A model generated the notes under the pieces. The model saw nothing but the letters and a program-made list of their open reading frames with translations. It searched no databases and was not told where the DNA came from. Below, piece by piece: positions 56,701 to 64,000 of a stretch of DNA of 64,000 bases (position 1 is its first letter; the number at the start of each line of letters is the position of its first letter). Made by a program: the position numbers and the translations under genes. Source of the stretch: Cryomorphaceae bacterium (GTDB lineage: Bacteria; Bacteroidota; Bacteroidia; Flavobacteriales; Flavobacteriaceae); the NCBI GenBank assembly GCA_003331265.1, contig QOPV01000002.1, positions 1 to 64,000 of the forward strand. Reading direction: 5' to 3'.

Positions 56701-57320
56701 AAATAAATCATACCTATTGCGGGAATAGCAAGAAGACCCATAAAGTGTACGCCAAACGATAAGCCGACTACAAACGATATTAGCACTAACCATTTATCAC
56801 CTTTTTTATTATTCATATTTTCCTCCCACTTAAAACCTAGCCAAAAGAGTAATGCCATTATCATTGTAGCCATAGCATAAACTTCAGCTTCAACAGCATT
56901 AAACCAGAAACTATCAGAAAAAGTAAAACATAAAGACCCAATTAATGAAGATCCTAAAATTATAAAAGCATTAGATTTGGTAATTGTACTAGTTTTTAAA
57001 ATAATTTTTTTCCCAATAATTGTAATCGTTAAAAACAAAAAAAGTATAGTAAATGCGCTTGCAAATACAGACATCATGTTGACCATAAAGGCAATTTGTT
57101 CAACTTCGAATGCAAAAGATGAAAAAAACGCACCAAGCATTTGAAATAGTGGCGCACCTGGTGGGTGACCAATTTGAAGTTTTGCAGATGTTGAAATATA
57201 TTCCGCACAATCCCAATAGCTTGCCGTGGGTTCAACTGTGAGAGAGAAGGTTCCAAGAGCAATTAAAAAGGCGATAGTAGCTACTATAGTATTCCACTTC
57301 TCGAACTGAATTAGATTCAT
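53781..57320 (-). CDS. DUF2723/GT117-type multi-pass membrane protein
   Basis: The 1179-residue protein has an N-terminal half with about ten membrane helices and a long, TPR-like C-terminal half. The opening contains EPTASYWDCAEYISTSAKLQIGHPPGAPLFQMLG, the DUF2723 signature with an acidic pair (Asp, Glu) like that of PMT-type protein O-mannosyltransferases. Later parts include FTIGDNDTFALWYAQEIENYRTDVR and RPIYFTGG, also typical. A glycosyltransferase using lipid-linked sugar (GT117) is inferred. Its position, convergent with the thioredoxin-like gene and just after the tRNA region, gives no functional hint. Confidence 0.87.
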   Translation of the reverse strand: MNLIQFEKWNTIVATIAFLIALGTFSLTVEPTASYWDCAEYISTSAKLQIGHPPGAPLFQMLGAFFSSFAFEVEQIAFMVNMMSVFASAFTILFLFLTITIIGKKIILKTSTITKSNAFIILGSSLIGSLCFTFSDSFWFNAVEAEVYAMATMIMALLFWLGFKWEENMNNKKGDKWLVLISFVVGLSFGVHFMGLLAIPAIGMIYFFKKNPSPTLKSFIIANIISVAILLFIFKLLLPSTLGLFGYLEVFFVNNLGLPFNSGTIFSAILILSFFYFGLKKTQEKKLVKINTFLLCIMFVFIGFSSWLMIPIRSNANTVINENAPSDARALLAYYNLEQYPDTHIFYGPMYSDAYAGQDPDKPYKDDKPKYEKDLKTKKYIVVNDWKSGKINSNTNHVGLLPRMWSSEHASNYMKYFGYLSFKIKPEYRNEDNLTQLVSQFKSSFDQGDIDSDGYHEFLSQYGGYLDIKKPSLISNIKYLFQYQMGSMYWRYFMWNFVGKQNDIQWKYDLLNGNWISGINFIDEFRLGPQKNLSDDVLNNKGRNKYYFLPLIFGIIGLLFLFKEDKNLFWIVTLLFLFTGLALKVYVNERIFEPRERDYALVGSFYVFCIFIGLSALSFYQKLKKIISEKASPLIIIILLTIPFLMAFQNWDDHDRSHRYTAQSLAKAYLNSIDEGSDPMIFTIGDNDTFALWYAQEIENYRTDVRTINTSLIATDWYIDQMKKRTYNSSPIPSQLEHRQYAYGVRDYIKHEALIDSVRWDIKDFMDWVGSDHPRTKYKNLLEQYGAELDKVPKFTQNMIFYPTNKIRVPVNKKNVIKSGLVSEKDYELILDYIDIDLPSSGLYKNQLLMLDILANNDWKRPIYFTGGSYNDAEYLWMKEYLQLDGLVYKLVPIRTKIPKNNPYELGKIDSELMYKIVKGWEWGNSNDPNIYHDPETRKNSISFRGNLHRLSLKLLEEGEIKKSEEILDLSLDKMPVDYFGFYSLLEPYISTYYKLEKFKKGDQLFISLSNKYQQNLKYYSNLSKSKDSRFSIYTYAENIITDTERYRSLVEAALNSNNTNFIGQVIEDYIKSTDYVKEFYGEYEYYTLLIPFIESIYKYGSMELSKDLYINISNELRNRLILFHEMESENQSEYIENIANNLFQYTKILNILKENESDDSFIKSEIETFLFIKEKLTN

Positions 57321-57398
57321 AGTAGCTTAAGTTTAGTAAGCGAATTTAAACAATATTAATAATTTATTTTTTACATTATCTTTTTTAAATATAATTTA

Positions 57399-57429
57399 TT
57401 TGCCTAGCAAAAACTTTATATTAAATTTG
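57399..57429 (+). promoter_or_regulatory. tRNA-Gln promoter
   Basis: TTTG (57399-57402), exactly 19 bases, then TAAATTTG (57422-57429) match the Bacteroidota consensus TTTG-N19-TAnnTTTG in full. The tRNA starts 13 bases later. Confidence 0.8.
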
Positions 57430-57441
57430 CCGTGCAATAAT

Positions 57442-57514
57442 TGGCCTATGGTGTAACTGGCAACACGTCTGGTTTTGGTCCAGAAGAGTCTAGGTTCGAG
57501 CCCTAGTAGGCCAA
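57442..57514 (+). tRNA. tRNA-Gln (anticodon UUG)
   Basis: A complete cloverleaf can be drawn: acceptor TGGCCTA / TAGGCCA, D stem GTGT / ACAC, anticodon stem TCTGG / CCAGA with loop TTTTGGT (anticodon TTG), and T stem CTAGG / CCTAG with loop TTCGAGC. The discriminator is A, and CCA is not encoded. There is no other tRNA nearby. Confidence 0.97.
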
Positions 57515-57564
57515 CAAATTTATTTTTGTCACATCTAATGCATTAATATTCTGGAAGAATTTTA

Positions 57565-57572
57565 TATATTTG
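57565..57572 (+). promoter_or_regulatory. Candidate -7 element of the rimP-nusA-infB operon
   Basis: TATATTTG fits TAnnTTTG. The TTG at 57570 that would start the longest rimP frame is part of this element, so translation must start downstream. The -33 element is not clear at the usual spacing. Confidence 0.5.
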
Positions 57573-57594
57573 CACAGCATTACAGAAAAATTGA

Positions 57595-57613
57595 AGGGGG
57601 ACATTGTCCCCCT
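57595..57613 (+). promoter_or_regulatory. Strong GC hairpin in the rimP leader
   Basis: AGGGGGAC / GTCCCCCT form an 8-base-pair stem with a 3-base loop ATT, followed by CTCTTTATT. In this AT-rich genome it stands out. It lies about 20 bases after the predicted transcription start and 22 bases before the chosen rimP start. It may attenuate or protect the transcript, or terminate tRNA transcription. Confidence 0.55.
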
Positions 57614-57635
57614 CTTTATTAAATACAGTTTAGTT

Positions 57636-58097
57636 TTGAATAAAATTTTAGAAAATTTAATAACTGATTATTTTGAAAAAAATCCAAGTTTCTTCTTGGT
57701 AGGTTCTAATATGAATTCGTCTAATAAAATCAGTATTATTATTGATGGAGATCAAGGTGTAAAGATTTCTGATTGTGTTAGCCTTGGTAAATATTTGAGA
57801 AATAATTTAGTTGAGGAGTTATATGATTTTTCGTTTGAAGTAAGTTCAGCAGGGCTTACTTCTCCATTAATTTATCCTAGACAATTTATTAAAAACCTTA
57901 ATCGTAAACTTAATATTCAGTCGATTAATGGGGAAGAATTTACAGGAAATTTATCTGAAGTGAATAATGATAATGTCAAAATAGAATGGTTTTCAAGAGA
58001 GCCAAAGCCTTTAGGTAAAGGAAAAATCTCAGTCTTAAACAATAAATCTTTATTGTTTAATGAAATTAAAGAAGCAAAATTAATAGTAGAATTTTAA
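57636..58097 (+). CDS. rimP: Ribosome maturation factor RimP
   Basis: RimP helps to assemble the 30S subunit. The chosen TTG start gives 153 residues beginning with the helix NKILENLITDYFEKNPSFFLVG, the usual N terminus and length. The longer frame from 57570 would run through the promoter and hairpin. Motifs are ISIIIDGDQGVKISDCVSLGKYLR and FEVSSAGLTSPL, the latter corresponding to the family's EVSSPG. It is the first gene of the rimP-nusA-infB operon. Confidence 0.92.
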   Translation: MNKILENLITDYFEKNPSFFLVGSNMNSSNKISIIIDGDQGVKISDCVSLGKYLRNNLVEELYDFSFEVSSAGLTSPLIYPRQFIKNLNRKLNIQSINGEEFTGNLSEVNNDNVKIEWFSREPKPLGKGKISVLNNKSLLFNEIKEAKLIVEF

Positions 58098-58109
58098 AAA
58101 ATATAGCAG

Positions 58110-59342
58110 ATGGAAAATTTAGCCTTAATAGAGTCGTTCTCCGAATTTAAAGATGAAAAATTTATTGACAGAGTAACCTTAATGTCAATTTTAGAAGAAG
58201 TTTTTAGAAATACTCTTAAAAGAAAATATGGTGATGATGATAATTTTGATATTATAATCAACCCTGATAAAGGTGATTTGGAAATATGGAGAAATAGGGT
58301 TGTGGTTGAAGATGGCTCTGTGGAAGATGAAAATCAAGAAATTGCACTGTCTGAAGCGCAAAAGATTGAGCCTGATTTTGAGGTTGGAGAAGATGTGTCA
58401 GAGGAAGTGAAATTAGTTGATTTAGGCAGAAGAACTGTATTGGCGTTAAGACAAAATCTAGTCTCTAGAATTCATGAACATGATAATGGAATAATCTATA
58501 AGCAATTTATTGATTTAATTGGAGAAATATATACTGCAGAGGTTCATCACATCAGACACAATGTTGTGATACTCTTAGACGATGAAGGAAATGAATTAAT
58601 AATGCCAAAAGACAGACAGATTCCCTCTGATTTTTATAGAAAAGGAGATAATGTAAGAGGTGTAATTGAATCTGTAGAACTGAAAGGGAATAAACCCTCC
58701 ATTGTTATGTCTAGGACTTCTCCAAAGTTTTTAGAAAAATTATTCGAACAAGACATCCCAGAGGTCTTTGACGGTCTAATTTCAGTTAAAAAAGTTGTGA
58801 GAATTCCAGGTGAAAAAGCAAAAGTAGCTGTTGATTCATATGATGATAGGATTGACCCTGTTGGGGCATGTGTTGGAATGAAAGGTTCAAGAATTCATGG
58901 AATTGTAAGAGAACTAGGTAATGAAAATATAGATGTTATTAATTTCACAAACAATACCCAATTGTTAATTACTAGAGCCTTGAGCCCTGCGAAAATTTCA
59001 TCACTTAAAATTAATGAAGATAACAAGACTGTAGAAGTTTTTATGGACCCTGAACAAGTTTCAAAAGCTATTGGAAGAGGAGGATTTAATATTAGATTAG
59101 CAGGTCAATTAACTGGATATGAAATTGATGTTTACAGAGAGGGGGCTGAAGAAGATGTTGAGTTAACTGAATTTTCTGATGAAATTGAAGGTTGGGTATT
59201 AGAGGAATTAAAAAAAGTAGGACTAGACACTGCAAAGAGCGTTTTAGAACAAGATGTAGAAGATTTAATTAAAAGAACAGATTTGGAGGAAGAAACTATT
59301 TTAGAAATAAGAAAAGTTTTGAGTGCAGAATTTTCTGAATAA
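58110..59342 (+). CDS. nusA: Transcription termination/antitermination factor NusA
   Basis: The 410-residue protein has the N-terminal RNA-polymerase-binding domain, an S1 domain (about 130-200; GEIYTAEVHHI), and KH domains (CVGMKGSRIHGIVRELGNENIDVI and AIGRGGFNIRLAGQLTGYEIDVY). The short C-terminal part has an acidic helix-hairpin segment. It lies 12 bases after rimP and 15 bases before infB. Confidence 0.96.
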   Translation: MENLALIESFSEFKDEKFIDRVTLMSILEEVFRNTLKRKYGDDDNFDIIINPDKGDLEIWRNRVVVEDGSVEDENQEIALSEAQKIEPDFEVGEDVSEEVKLVDLGRRTVLALRQNLVSRIHEHDNGIIYKQFIDLIGEIYTAEVHHIRHNVVILLDDEGNELIMPKDRQIPSDFYRKGDNVRGVIESVELKGNKPSIVMSRTSPKFLEKLFEQDIPEVFDGLISVKKVVRIPGEKAKVAVDSYDDRIDPVGACVGMKGSRIHGIVRELGNENIDVINFTNNTQLLITRALSPAKISSLKINEDNKTVEVFMDPEQVSKAIGRGGFNIRLAGQLTGYEIDVYREGAEEDVELTEFSDEIEGWVLEELKKVGLDTAKSVLEQDVEDLIKRTDLEEETILEIRKVLSAEFSE

Positions 59343-59357
59343 ATATTACAAAATTTT

Positions 59358-61934
59358 ATGACTGAAATGAAATTAACAAGGTTAAATAAAGTTTTAAGAG
59401 AATTTAACATCTCTTTAGACAGAGCTGTAGAGTTTTTAGCCAGTAATGGTCATGAAATAGAGGCTAGACCTACATCAAAAATTTCTTCAGAACAATATAA
59501 TTTATTATTAGAAGAATTCCGTTCTGATAAATCTAGCAAAGTGGAATCTCATGATCTAAGTGAAGAAAAAAGAAAAGAAAAAGAAGAACTCAGGCTAAAA
59601 TTAGAAAAAGAACAAGAGGAAAAATTAATTGCAAAAAAGTCAATTATTCAAGGCAAAGCTGAAATTAATAAACCTGTTCAAGTTGGAAAGATAGATTTAG
59701 AAAAATTAAATTCTAAAAGCTCAAATAAAGAAGTAATTAAAAAAAATGAGATTAGGGATCCTCTTGAAGATAAAAAAACAGAAAATGTTGAAGAGAAAAA
59801 AGAAGATTCTAATATAAAAACTCAATACAAAAAATTAAGTGGGCTAAAGACTGTCGGTAATAAGATAGATTTAAATAAATTTGATAAACCTAAGCCCGTT
59901 CAGCAATCTACTCCACCCTCTAAAAGGAAAAGAATTAGGATAACTAAAGATGTTCCAAAAACCAATAAAGATCTTGGAAAGAAAAATTTTGTAAAGCAAA
60001 CTAGAACAAAAAATGTTGCTGTAGAACCCTCAGACGAGGACGTACAAAAGCAAATTAGGGAGACCTTAGAAAAACTTCAAGGCAAATCATCCACTTCTAA
60101 AGGTGCTAAGTATCGAAAAGAGAAAAGAGACTCTCATAAATTAAAGTCAGAAGAGGATTTAGCTATAAATGAGGCTGAAAGAAAGACAATTAAAGTAACT
60201 GAATTTATCACTGTTGGAGAAGTCGCAACTATGATGGAAATTACATCGACCGATATCATTTCTGCTTGTATGTCACTTGGTATAATGGTAACAATGAATC
60301 AAAGATTGGATGCAGAAACTTTAACTATTGTGGCTGACGAATTTGATCATGAAGTGGAGTTTGTAACTGCAGATTTAGAGGAATCTATACAGGAAAATGT
60401 TGATTTACCTGAAGATTTATTGCCAAGAGCTCCAATTGTTACTGTTATGGGGCATGTTGATCATGGTAAAACTTCATTATTAGATTTTATTAGAGAAGAG
60501 AATGTGATTGCTGGAGAATCTGGGGGAATTACCCAACATATTGGAGCTTACAGTGTTGTGTTAAAAGATGGTCAAAAAATTACTTTTTTGGATACTCCAG
60601 GTCACGAAGCATTTACTGCTATGCGGGCCAGAGGAACACAAGTTACAGATTTGGTTATTATTGTTATAGCAGCAGATGATGATGTGATGCCTCAAACTAA
60701 GGAAGCAATTAGTCATGCTCAAGCAGCTGGTGTGCCTATAATTTTTGCAATAAATAAAATAGACAGACCAAATTCCAATCCCGATAAAATTAAGGAAAAA
60801 CTTTCCGGGATGAACTTGCTCGTTGAGGAGTGGGGTGGGAAAATTCAGTCACAAGATGTTTCAGCACTAAAGGGAACTGGAGTTGATGAACTGTTGGAAA
60901 AAGTTCTACTTGAAGCAGAATTCTTAGAACTAAAAGCTAATCCAAATAAAGCTGCTGTAGGTTCTATTGTAGAAGCATTTTTAGATAAAGGTAAGGGTTA
61001 TATTTCTACTATTTTGGTTCAATCAGGAACTTTGAAAATAGGAGATTATTTATTGGCTGGACAACATAGTGGAAAGATTAAGGCGATGCAAGATGAAAGA
61101 GGAAATCCTGTTTCTGAAGCAGGACCATCTGTCCCCATTTCTGTTTTAGGTCTTGATGGAGCTCCTCAAGCTGGAGACAAGTTTAATGTTTTTGAAAATG
61201 AAAAAGAAGCTAAACAAATTGCTGTAAAAAGGACTCAATTAGTAAGAGAGCAGTCAGTTAGAACCCAGAAACATATTACTCTTGATGAAATTGGAAGAAG
61301 AATTGCTTTAGGGGATTTTAAAGAACTCAATATTATACTTAAGGGAGATGTTGACGGATCTGTTGAGGCGTTAACAGATTCTTTTCAGAAACTTTCTACC
61401 GACGAAATACATGTCAATATTATTCACAAGGCAGTTGGAGCTATTACAGAGTCCGATGTTTTATTAGCCTCTGCTTCTGATGCAATTATAATAGGATTTA
61501 ATGTTCGTCCTACAGGAAATGCCAGGCAAATTGCGGATAAAGAAGAAATTGATATTAGAAACTATTCAATTATATATGACGCAATTAATGACCTTAAAGA
61601 TGCTATGGAGGGAATGCTATCTCCTGTATTTAAAGAGGAAGTAACTGGAAATGCAGAAATTAGAGAAACTTTCAAAATTTCAAAAGTTGGTACAATTGCA
61701 GGTTGTATGGTTTTAGACGGAAAAATATTTAGAAATTCTAATATTAGATTAATAAGGGAAGGTGTTGTGATAATGTCGGGAACATTAACTTCTTTGAAAA
61801 GATTTAAAGATGATGTTAAAGAAGTTTCTAAAGGTTATGACTGCGGAATTCAAATTAAAAATTACAATGATATAGTTATTGGAGATGTAGTAGAAGCTTA
61901 CGCTGAAATAGAGATTAAAAAGAAAATTAAATAA
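59358..61934 (+). CDS. infB: Translation initiation factor IF-2
   Basis: IF-2 brings initiator tRNA to the ribosome. The 858 residues start with an IF2_N helix ([26 protein letters not shown]), then a long charged linker rich in Lys and Glu (about 70-270). The G domain has GHVDHGKT (from residue 365), DTPGHEAF and NKID, followed by domains II-IV ([38 protein letters not shown]). Its last base immediately precedes the stop codon of the convergent SPOR gene. Confidence 0.97.
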   Translation: MTEMKLTRLNKVLREFNISLDRAVEFLASNGHEIEARPTSKISSEQYNLLLEEFRSDKSSKVESHDLSEEKRKEKEELRLKLEKEQEEKLIAKKSIIQGKAEINKPVQVGKIDLEKLNSKSSNKEVIKKNEIRDPLEDKKTENVEEKKEDSNIKTQYKKLSGLKTVGNKIDLNKFDKPKPVQQSTPPSKRKRIRITKDVPKTNKDLGKKNFVKQTRTKNVAVEPSDEDVQKQIRETLEKLQGKSSTSKGAKYRKEKRDSHKLKSEEDLAINEAERKTIKVTEFITVGEVATMMEITSTDIISACMSLGIMVTMNQRLDAETLTIVADEFDHEVEFVTADLEESIQENVDLPEDLLPRAPIVTVMGHVDHGKTSLLDFIREENVIAGESGGITQHIGAYSVVLKDGQKITFLDTPGHEAFTAMRARGTQVTDLVIIVIAADDDVMPQTKEAISHAQAAGVPIIFAINKIDRPNSNPDKIKEKLSGMNLLVEEWGGKIQSQDVSALKGTGVDELLEKVLLEAEFLELKANPNKAAVGSIVEAFLDKGKGYISTILVQSGTLKIGDYLLAGQHSGKIKAMQDERGNPVSEAGPSVPISVLGLDGAPQAGDKFNVFENEKEAKQIAVKRTQLVREQSVRTQKHITLDEIGRRIALGDFKELNIILKGDVDGSVEALTDSFQKLSTDEIHVNIIHKAVGAITESDVLLASASDAIIIGFNVRPTGNARQIADKEEIDIRNYSIIYDAINDLKDAMEGMLSPVFKEEVTGNAEIRETFKISKVGTIAGCMVLDGKIFRNSNIRLIREGVVIMSGTLTSLKRFKDDVKEVSKGYDCGIQIKNYNDIVIGDVVEAYAEIEIKKKIK

Positions 61935-62309
61935 TCAATTAGGTTTCAAAATAAAAGCCGAAGGAAACGTTTTTTTTATTTTTTGGAGTTCCTTAATTGC
62001 TTCAATTTTTGATACAAACTTTCCAATTCTAATTTTGTAGTAGGGTGTTTCAAAACTAAAGTAAACATCCTTAAATTTTTCATCTGACATTAATTCTTCT
62101 ATCAGCTCAATACCTTTTTCATATTGCCCGTTGAAAACCTGTACAGTATATTGTCCAGATGTAAAATCCACACTATTAACTTCTTTTTTTAATTCCATCA
62201 GTTTAGTCAATTTTTGGTCTTGAACTAAAACAAGTGTACCTTCTTGTGTAAAAGAGTTTAGAGAAATAAACATTATTAGTATTGAAAATAGTGTTTTATT
62301 TATATCCAT
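61935..62309 (-). CDS. SPOR-domain secreted protein
   Basis: The 124-residue protein has a signal peptide (FSILIMFISLNSFTQ) and a C-terminal SPOR domain of about 75 residues: YTVQVFNGQYEKGIELIEEL, KDVYFSFETPYYKIRIGKF and EAIKELQKIKKTFPSAFIL. SPOR domains bind denuded peptidoglycan glycan strands at division sites. It lies between infB and the alternative complex III operon, a common flavobacterial order. Confidence 0.88.
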   Translation of the reverse strand: MDINKTLFSILIMFISLNSFTQEGTLVLVQDQKLTKLMELKKEVNSVDFTSGQYTVQVFNGQYEKGIELIEELMSDEKFKDVYFSFETPYYKIRIGKFVSKIEAIKELQKIKKTFPSAFILKPN

Positions 62310-62420
62310 TATTTACAAATATATAGGCTATTTTCATTAAAATCTACCTGTTTTATCATTATTTTATTTAGAATCATTATAAATTAAAAATAAGATATGA
62401 CATGGGTTTTTAAAAAGGTT

Positions 62421-62450
62421 TTTGTGTTGTATTTTTGGTGTCTAATTTTG
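62421..62450 (+). promoter_or_regulatory. Promoter of the alternative complex III operon
   Basis: TTTG (62421-62424), 18 bases, then TAATTTTG (62443-62450) match the Bacteroidota promoter pattern with one base shorter spacing. It lies 15 bases before the TTG start of actA. Nothing else is seen in the 156-base gap apart from a 22-codon frame that I reject. Confidence 0.6.
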
Positions 62451-62465
62451 ACACAATTTTTTTAA

Positions 62466-63782
62466 TTGTTAGTGAAAGGAAATAGTATCTTTTTGAACCA
62501 TTTTTTTAGCCTCTTTTCTAAGGCCCGGTTAATGACCTTTTTCAGCTTGATTTTATTTTTTTCTTCTACTTTTTTTCTTGATTTAACTTCTCAAGAACCA
62601 GACATCCAAAAGGGAAAATCTCTATTTAATTCTCAGTGTGCAGCTTGTCACAAGCTAAATAGAAAATTAGTTGGCCCAGCACTTAAGGGTGTTTCTGCAA
62701 AATATGAAAAAGAATGGCTTTATTCTTGGATAAAAAATAGTTCGGCTTTGATAAAGTCCGGTGACGAACAAGCAGTAGCTATATACGAGGAATACAATAA
62801 AGTTGCAATGAATGCTTTTCCAAATTTATCAAACGATGATATTGATAATATTCTTGCTTATACTGATTATGTTCCTCCAAAGCCAGCTGCACCTGTTGGT
62901 GGAGCTCCCGTTGTAGAAGACTCAGGCTCTAGTACTACATATGATATTATTTTGCTCTTACTTTCATTTATATTGATTGTTTTAGTCGTTTTATTATTTT
63001 TAATTAATAAAACATTAAAAAATATCATCTCTCAAAATGGTGTTGTAGCAGATGATAAAGCCTACAAAAAAGGTATTCCAATTTGGAAAGCTTTCATTCA
63101 AAATCAATTTTTGGTATTAGTTTCTGTTGTTATTCTTTTACTTTCAAGTGCCTATTTTGCATATGGTTATATGCTTCAGATAGGTGTAGATCAGGGATAT
63201 ATGCCGATCCAACCAATTCACTATTCCCATAAAATTCATTCAGGAGCAAACCAGATTGAATGTCAATATTGCCATTCATCTGCTAAAAAATCTAAACATT
63301 CTGGTATACCATCTTTAAATGTTTGTATGAATTGTCATGAGAATATTGCAGAATATAATGGAGAGGAAGATTTAGAGAAAGGTTACACAAAAGATTTTTA
63401 TACTAACGAAATTAAAAAACTTTATAAAGCCGTTGGTTGGGATGAAGATTCTCAAAGTTATACTGGAGATACTGAGCCGGTTAAATGGGTAAGAATACAC
63501 AATCTTCCTGATTTTGTTTACTTCAATCATGCTCAACACGTTACAGTTGCAGGAGTGGATTGTCAAAAATGTCATGGTCCAGTTGAAGAAATGGAAATTT
63601 TATACCAATATTCCCCTTTGACAATGGGTTGGTGTATAGACTGTCATCGTGAGACCAATGTTAAAGTAAAAGACAATGAATATTACACTAAAATACATGA
63701 AGAATTGTCAAAAAAGTATGGTGTAGAAGAACTTACTGCTGCTCAAATGGGTGGATTAGAGTGCGGAAAATGTCACTATTAA
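62466..63782 (+). CDS. actA: Alternative complex III subunit A, hexaheme cytochrome c
   Basis: ActA is the multiheme cytochrome of alternative complex III, which oxidises menaquinol and passes electrons to a terminal oxidase. Six CxxCH sites are visible: CAACH at 58, CQYCH at 266, CMNCH at 287, CQKCH at 366, CIDCH at 390 and CGKCH at 433. The N-terminal monoheme domain follows a signal peptide. Two membrane segments (about 158-180 and 212-232) separate it from the pentaheme domain. The TTG start is the longest possible; the GTG two codons later or ATG at residue 23 are alternatives. The actB gene begins 17 bases downstream. Confidence 0.93.
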   Translation: MLVKGNSIFLNHFFSLFSKARLMTFFSLILFFSSTFFLDLTSQEPDIQKGKSLFNSQCAACHKLNRKLVGPALKGVSAKYEKEWLYSWIKNSSALIKSGDEQAVAIYEEYNKVAMNAFPNLSNDDIDNILAYTDYVPPKPAAPVGGAPVVEDSGSSTTYDIILLLLSFILIVLVVLLFLINKTLKNIISQNGVVADDKAYKKGIPIWKAFIQNQFLVLVSVVILLLSSAYFAYGYMLQIGVDQGYMPIQPIHYSHKIHSGANQIECQYCHSSAKKSKHSGIPSLNVCMNCHENIAEYNGEEDLEKGYTKDFYTNEIKKLYKAVGWDEDSQSYTGDTEPVKWVRIHNLPDFVYFNHAQHVTVAGVDCQKCHGPVEEMEILYQYSPLTMGWCIDCHRETNVKVKDNEYYTKIHEELSKKYGVEELTAAQMGGLECGKCHY

Positions 63783-63799
63783 ATAAATATATTTGTTAA

Positions 63800-64000
63800 A
63801 TGGGGAACCATAAAAAATATTGGAAAAGTGAAGTTGAGTTATCATCAGATAATAAAATGATATCTGATTTAAAAAATAATGAGTTTGCAGAACAATTGCC
63901 CTCTGATTTTTTTCTTGATAATAAGAACAGCTTACAAAATTCTAATACTAATAGAAGAGATTTTTTAAAGTATTTAGGATTTAGTACTGCTGCGGCAACA
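63800..64000 (+). CDS. actB: Alternative complex III subunit B, molybdopterin-oxidoreductase-like (3' partial)
   Basis: The first 67 codons of the ActB gene are present and the gene runs off the window. The start is MGNHKKYWKS, and at about 52-63 there is a twin-arginine motif NRRDFLKYLGFSTAAA. This unusually late TAT motif after a polar stretch is typical for the TAT-variant ActB proteins of Bacteroidota. The complete protein would carry Fe-S clusters but no molybdenum cofactor. It follows actA and is in its operon. Confidence 0.88.
   Translation, partial: MGNHKKYWKSEVELSSDNKMISDLKNNEFAEQLPSDFFLDNKNSLQNSNTNRRDFLKYLGFSTAAAT

Noticed and set aside
57570..57635. 22-codon N-terminal extension of RimP
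   Set aside because: The TTG is part of a -7 element and the extension would cover a strong hairpin; the family length fits the later start.
62397..62465. 22-codon frame ahead of actA
   Set aside because: It overlaps the predicted actA promoter (62421-62450) and would end after the probable transcription start, so it is unlikely to be translated.

Overview
The window reads as a very AT-rich, compact chromosome segment of a marine-type member of the Bacteroidota, most likely family Flavobacteriaceae. The evidence is a SusC/SusD pair, two Bacteroidota-restricted families (DUF2480, DUF4270), the linkage infB - SPOR protein - alternative complex III, the asnS-rpoN linkage, promoters of the Bacteroidota type (TTTG-N19-TAnnTTTG), no evident Shine-Dalgarno use, and several TTG starts. 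No rRNA, CRISPR array or complete mobile element is present, and no gene-free stretch exceeds 300 bases.

Layout. 1-9.7 kb: a nutrient-uptake locus with SusC (5' end outside the window), SusD, a very large FG-GAP/ASPIC-UnbV surface protein and an FAD-dependent oxidoreductase lipoprotein. 9.7-12.4 kb: a 48-residue membrane miniprotein, a GNAT acetyltransferase, LpxH and HflX. 12.4-19.7 kb, minus strand: the complete SUF iron-sulfur assembly operon (sufA-sufB-sufC-sufD-sufS-sufE-DUF59), followed by DUF2480 and DUF3078 genes. 19.8-25.1 kb: thiL, an Xaa-Pro aminopeptidase and a sortilin/BNR-repeat protein. 25.1-29.0 kb: succinate dehydrogenase sdhC-sdhA-sdhB, in which sdhA carries an abnormal N-terminal extension. 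29.1-38.7 kb: a paraoxonase-family protein, an Ig-like lipoprotein, glyS, an exonuclease III, an aldo/keto reductase, radA, a flippase-like membrane protein, panD and panC. 38.8-49.3 kb: a GT5-like protein, a DUF4270 lipoprotein, a GT2 glycosyltransferase, rpoN, asnS, and the translation cluster frr-pyrH-tsf-rpsB-rpsI-rplM. 49.4-57.3 kb: polA, a metallophosphoesterase, a cysteine-less thioredoxin-like protein and a DUF2723 membrane protein. 57.4-64 kb: tRNA-Gln(UUG), rimP-nusA-infB, a SPOR protein, and the start of the alternative complex III operon (actA, partial actB).

The most striking observation is at 25.8-26.3 kb. The sdhA reading frame is fused in frame to about 107 residues that look like the arm-type DNA-binding domain of a Bacteroidota tyrosine recombinase (integrase). 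The segment has its own promoter and ATG. The usual sdhA start codon is absent, so a core TCA-cycle enzyme appears to be translated from a captured integrase start. Other items worth a second look are a PON-family protein with every catalytic and calcium ligand of animal paraoxonases, a PolA whose proofreading motif is lost, a direct-repeat operator candidate shared by the sdhC promoter and the integrase-like promoter, a strong hairpin in the rimP leader, and the fact that all seven convergent gene pairs overlap, abut or lie within 15 bases.

Functionally, the genes link respiration (Sdh feeding quinol to alternative complex III), Fe-S cluster supply for those complexes (SUF), translation and transcription housekeeping, and cell-surface uptake of polymers or peptides.
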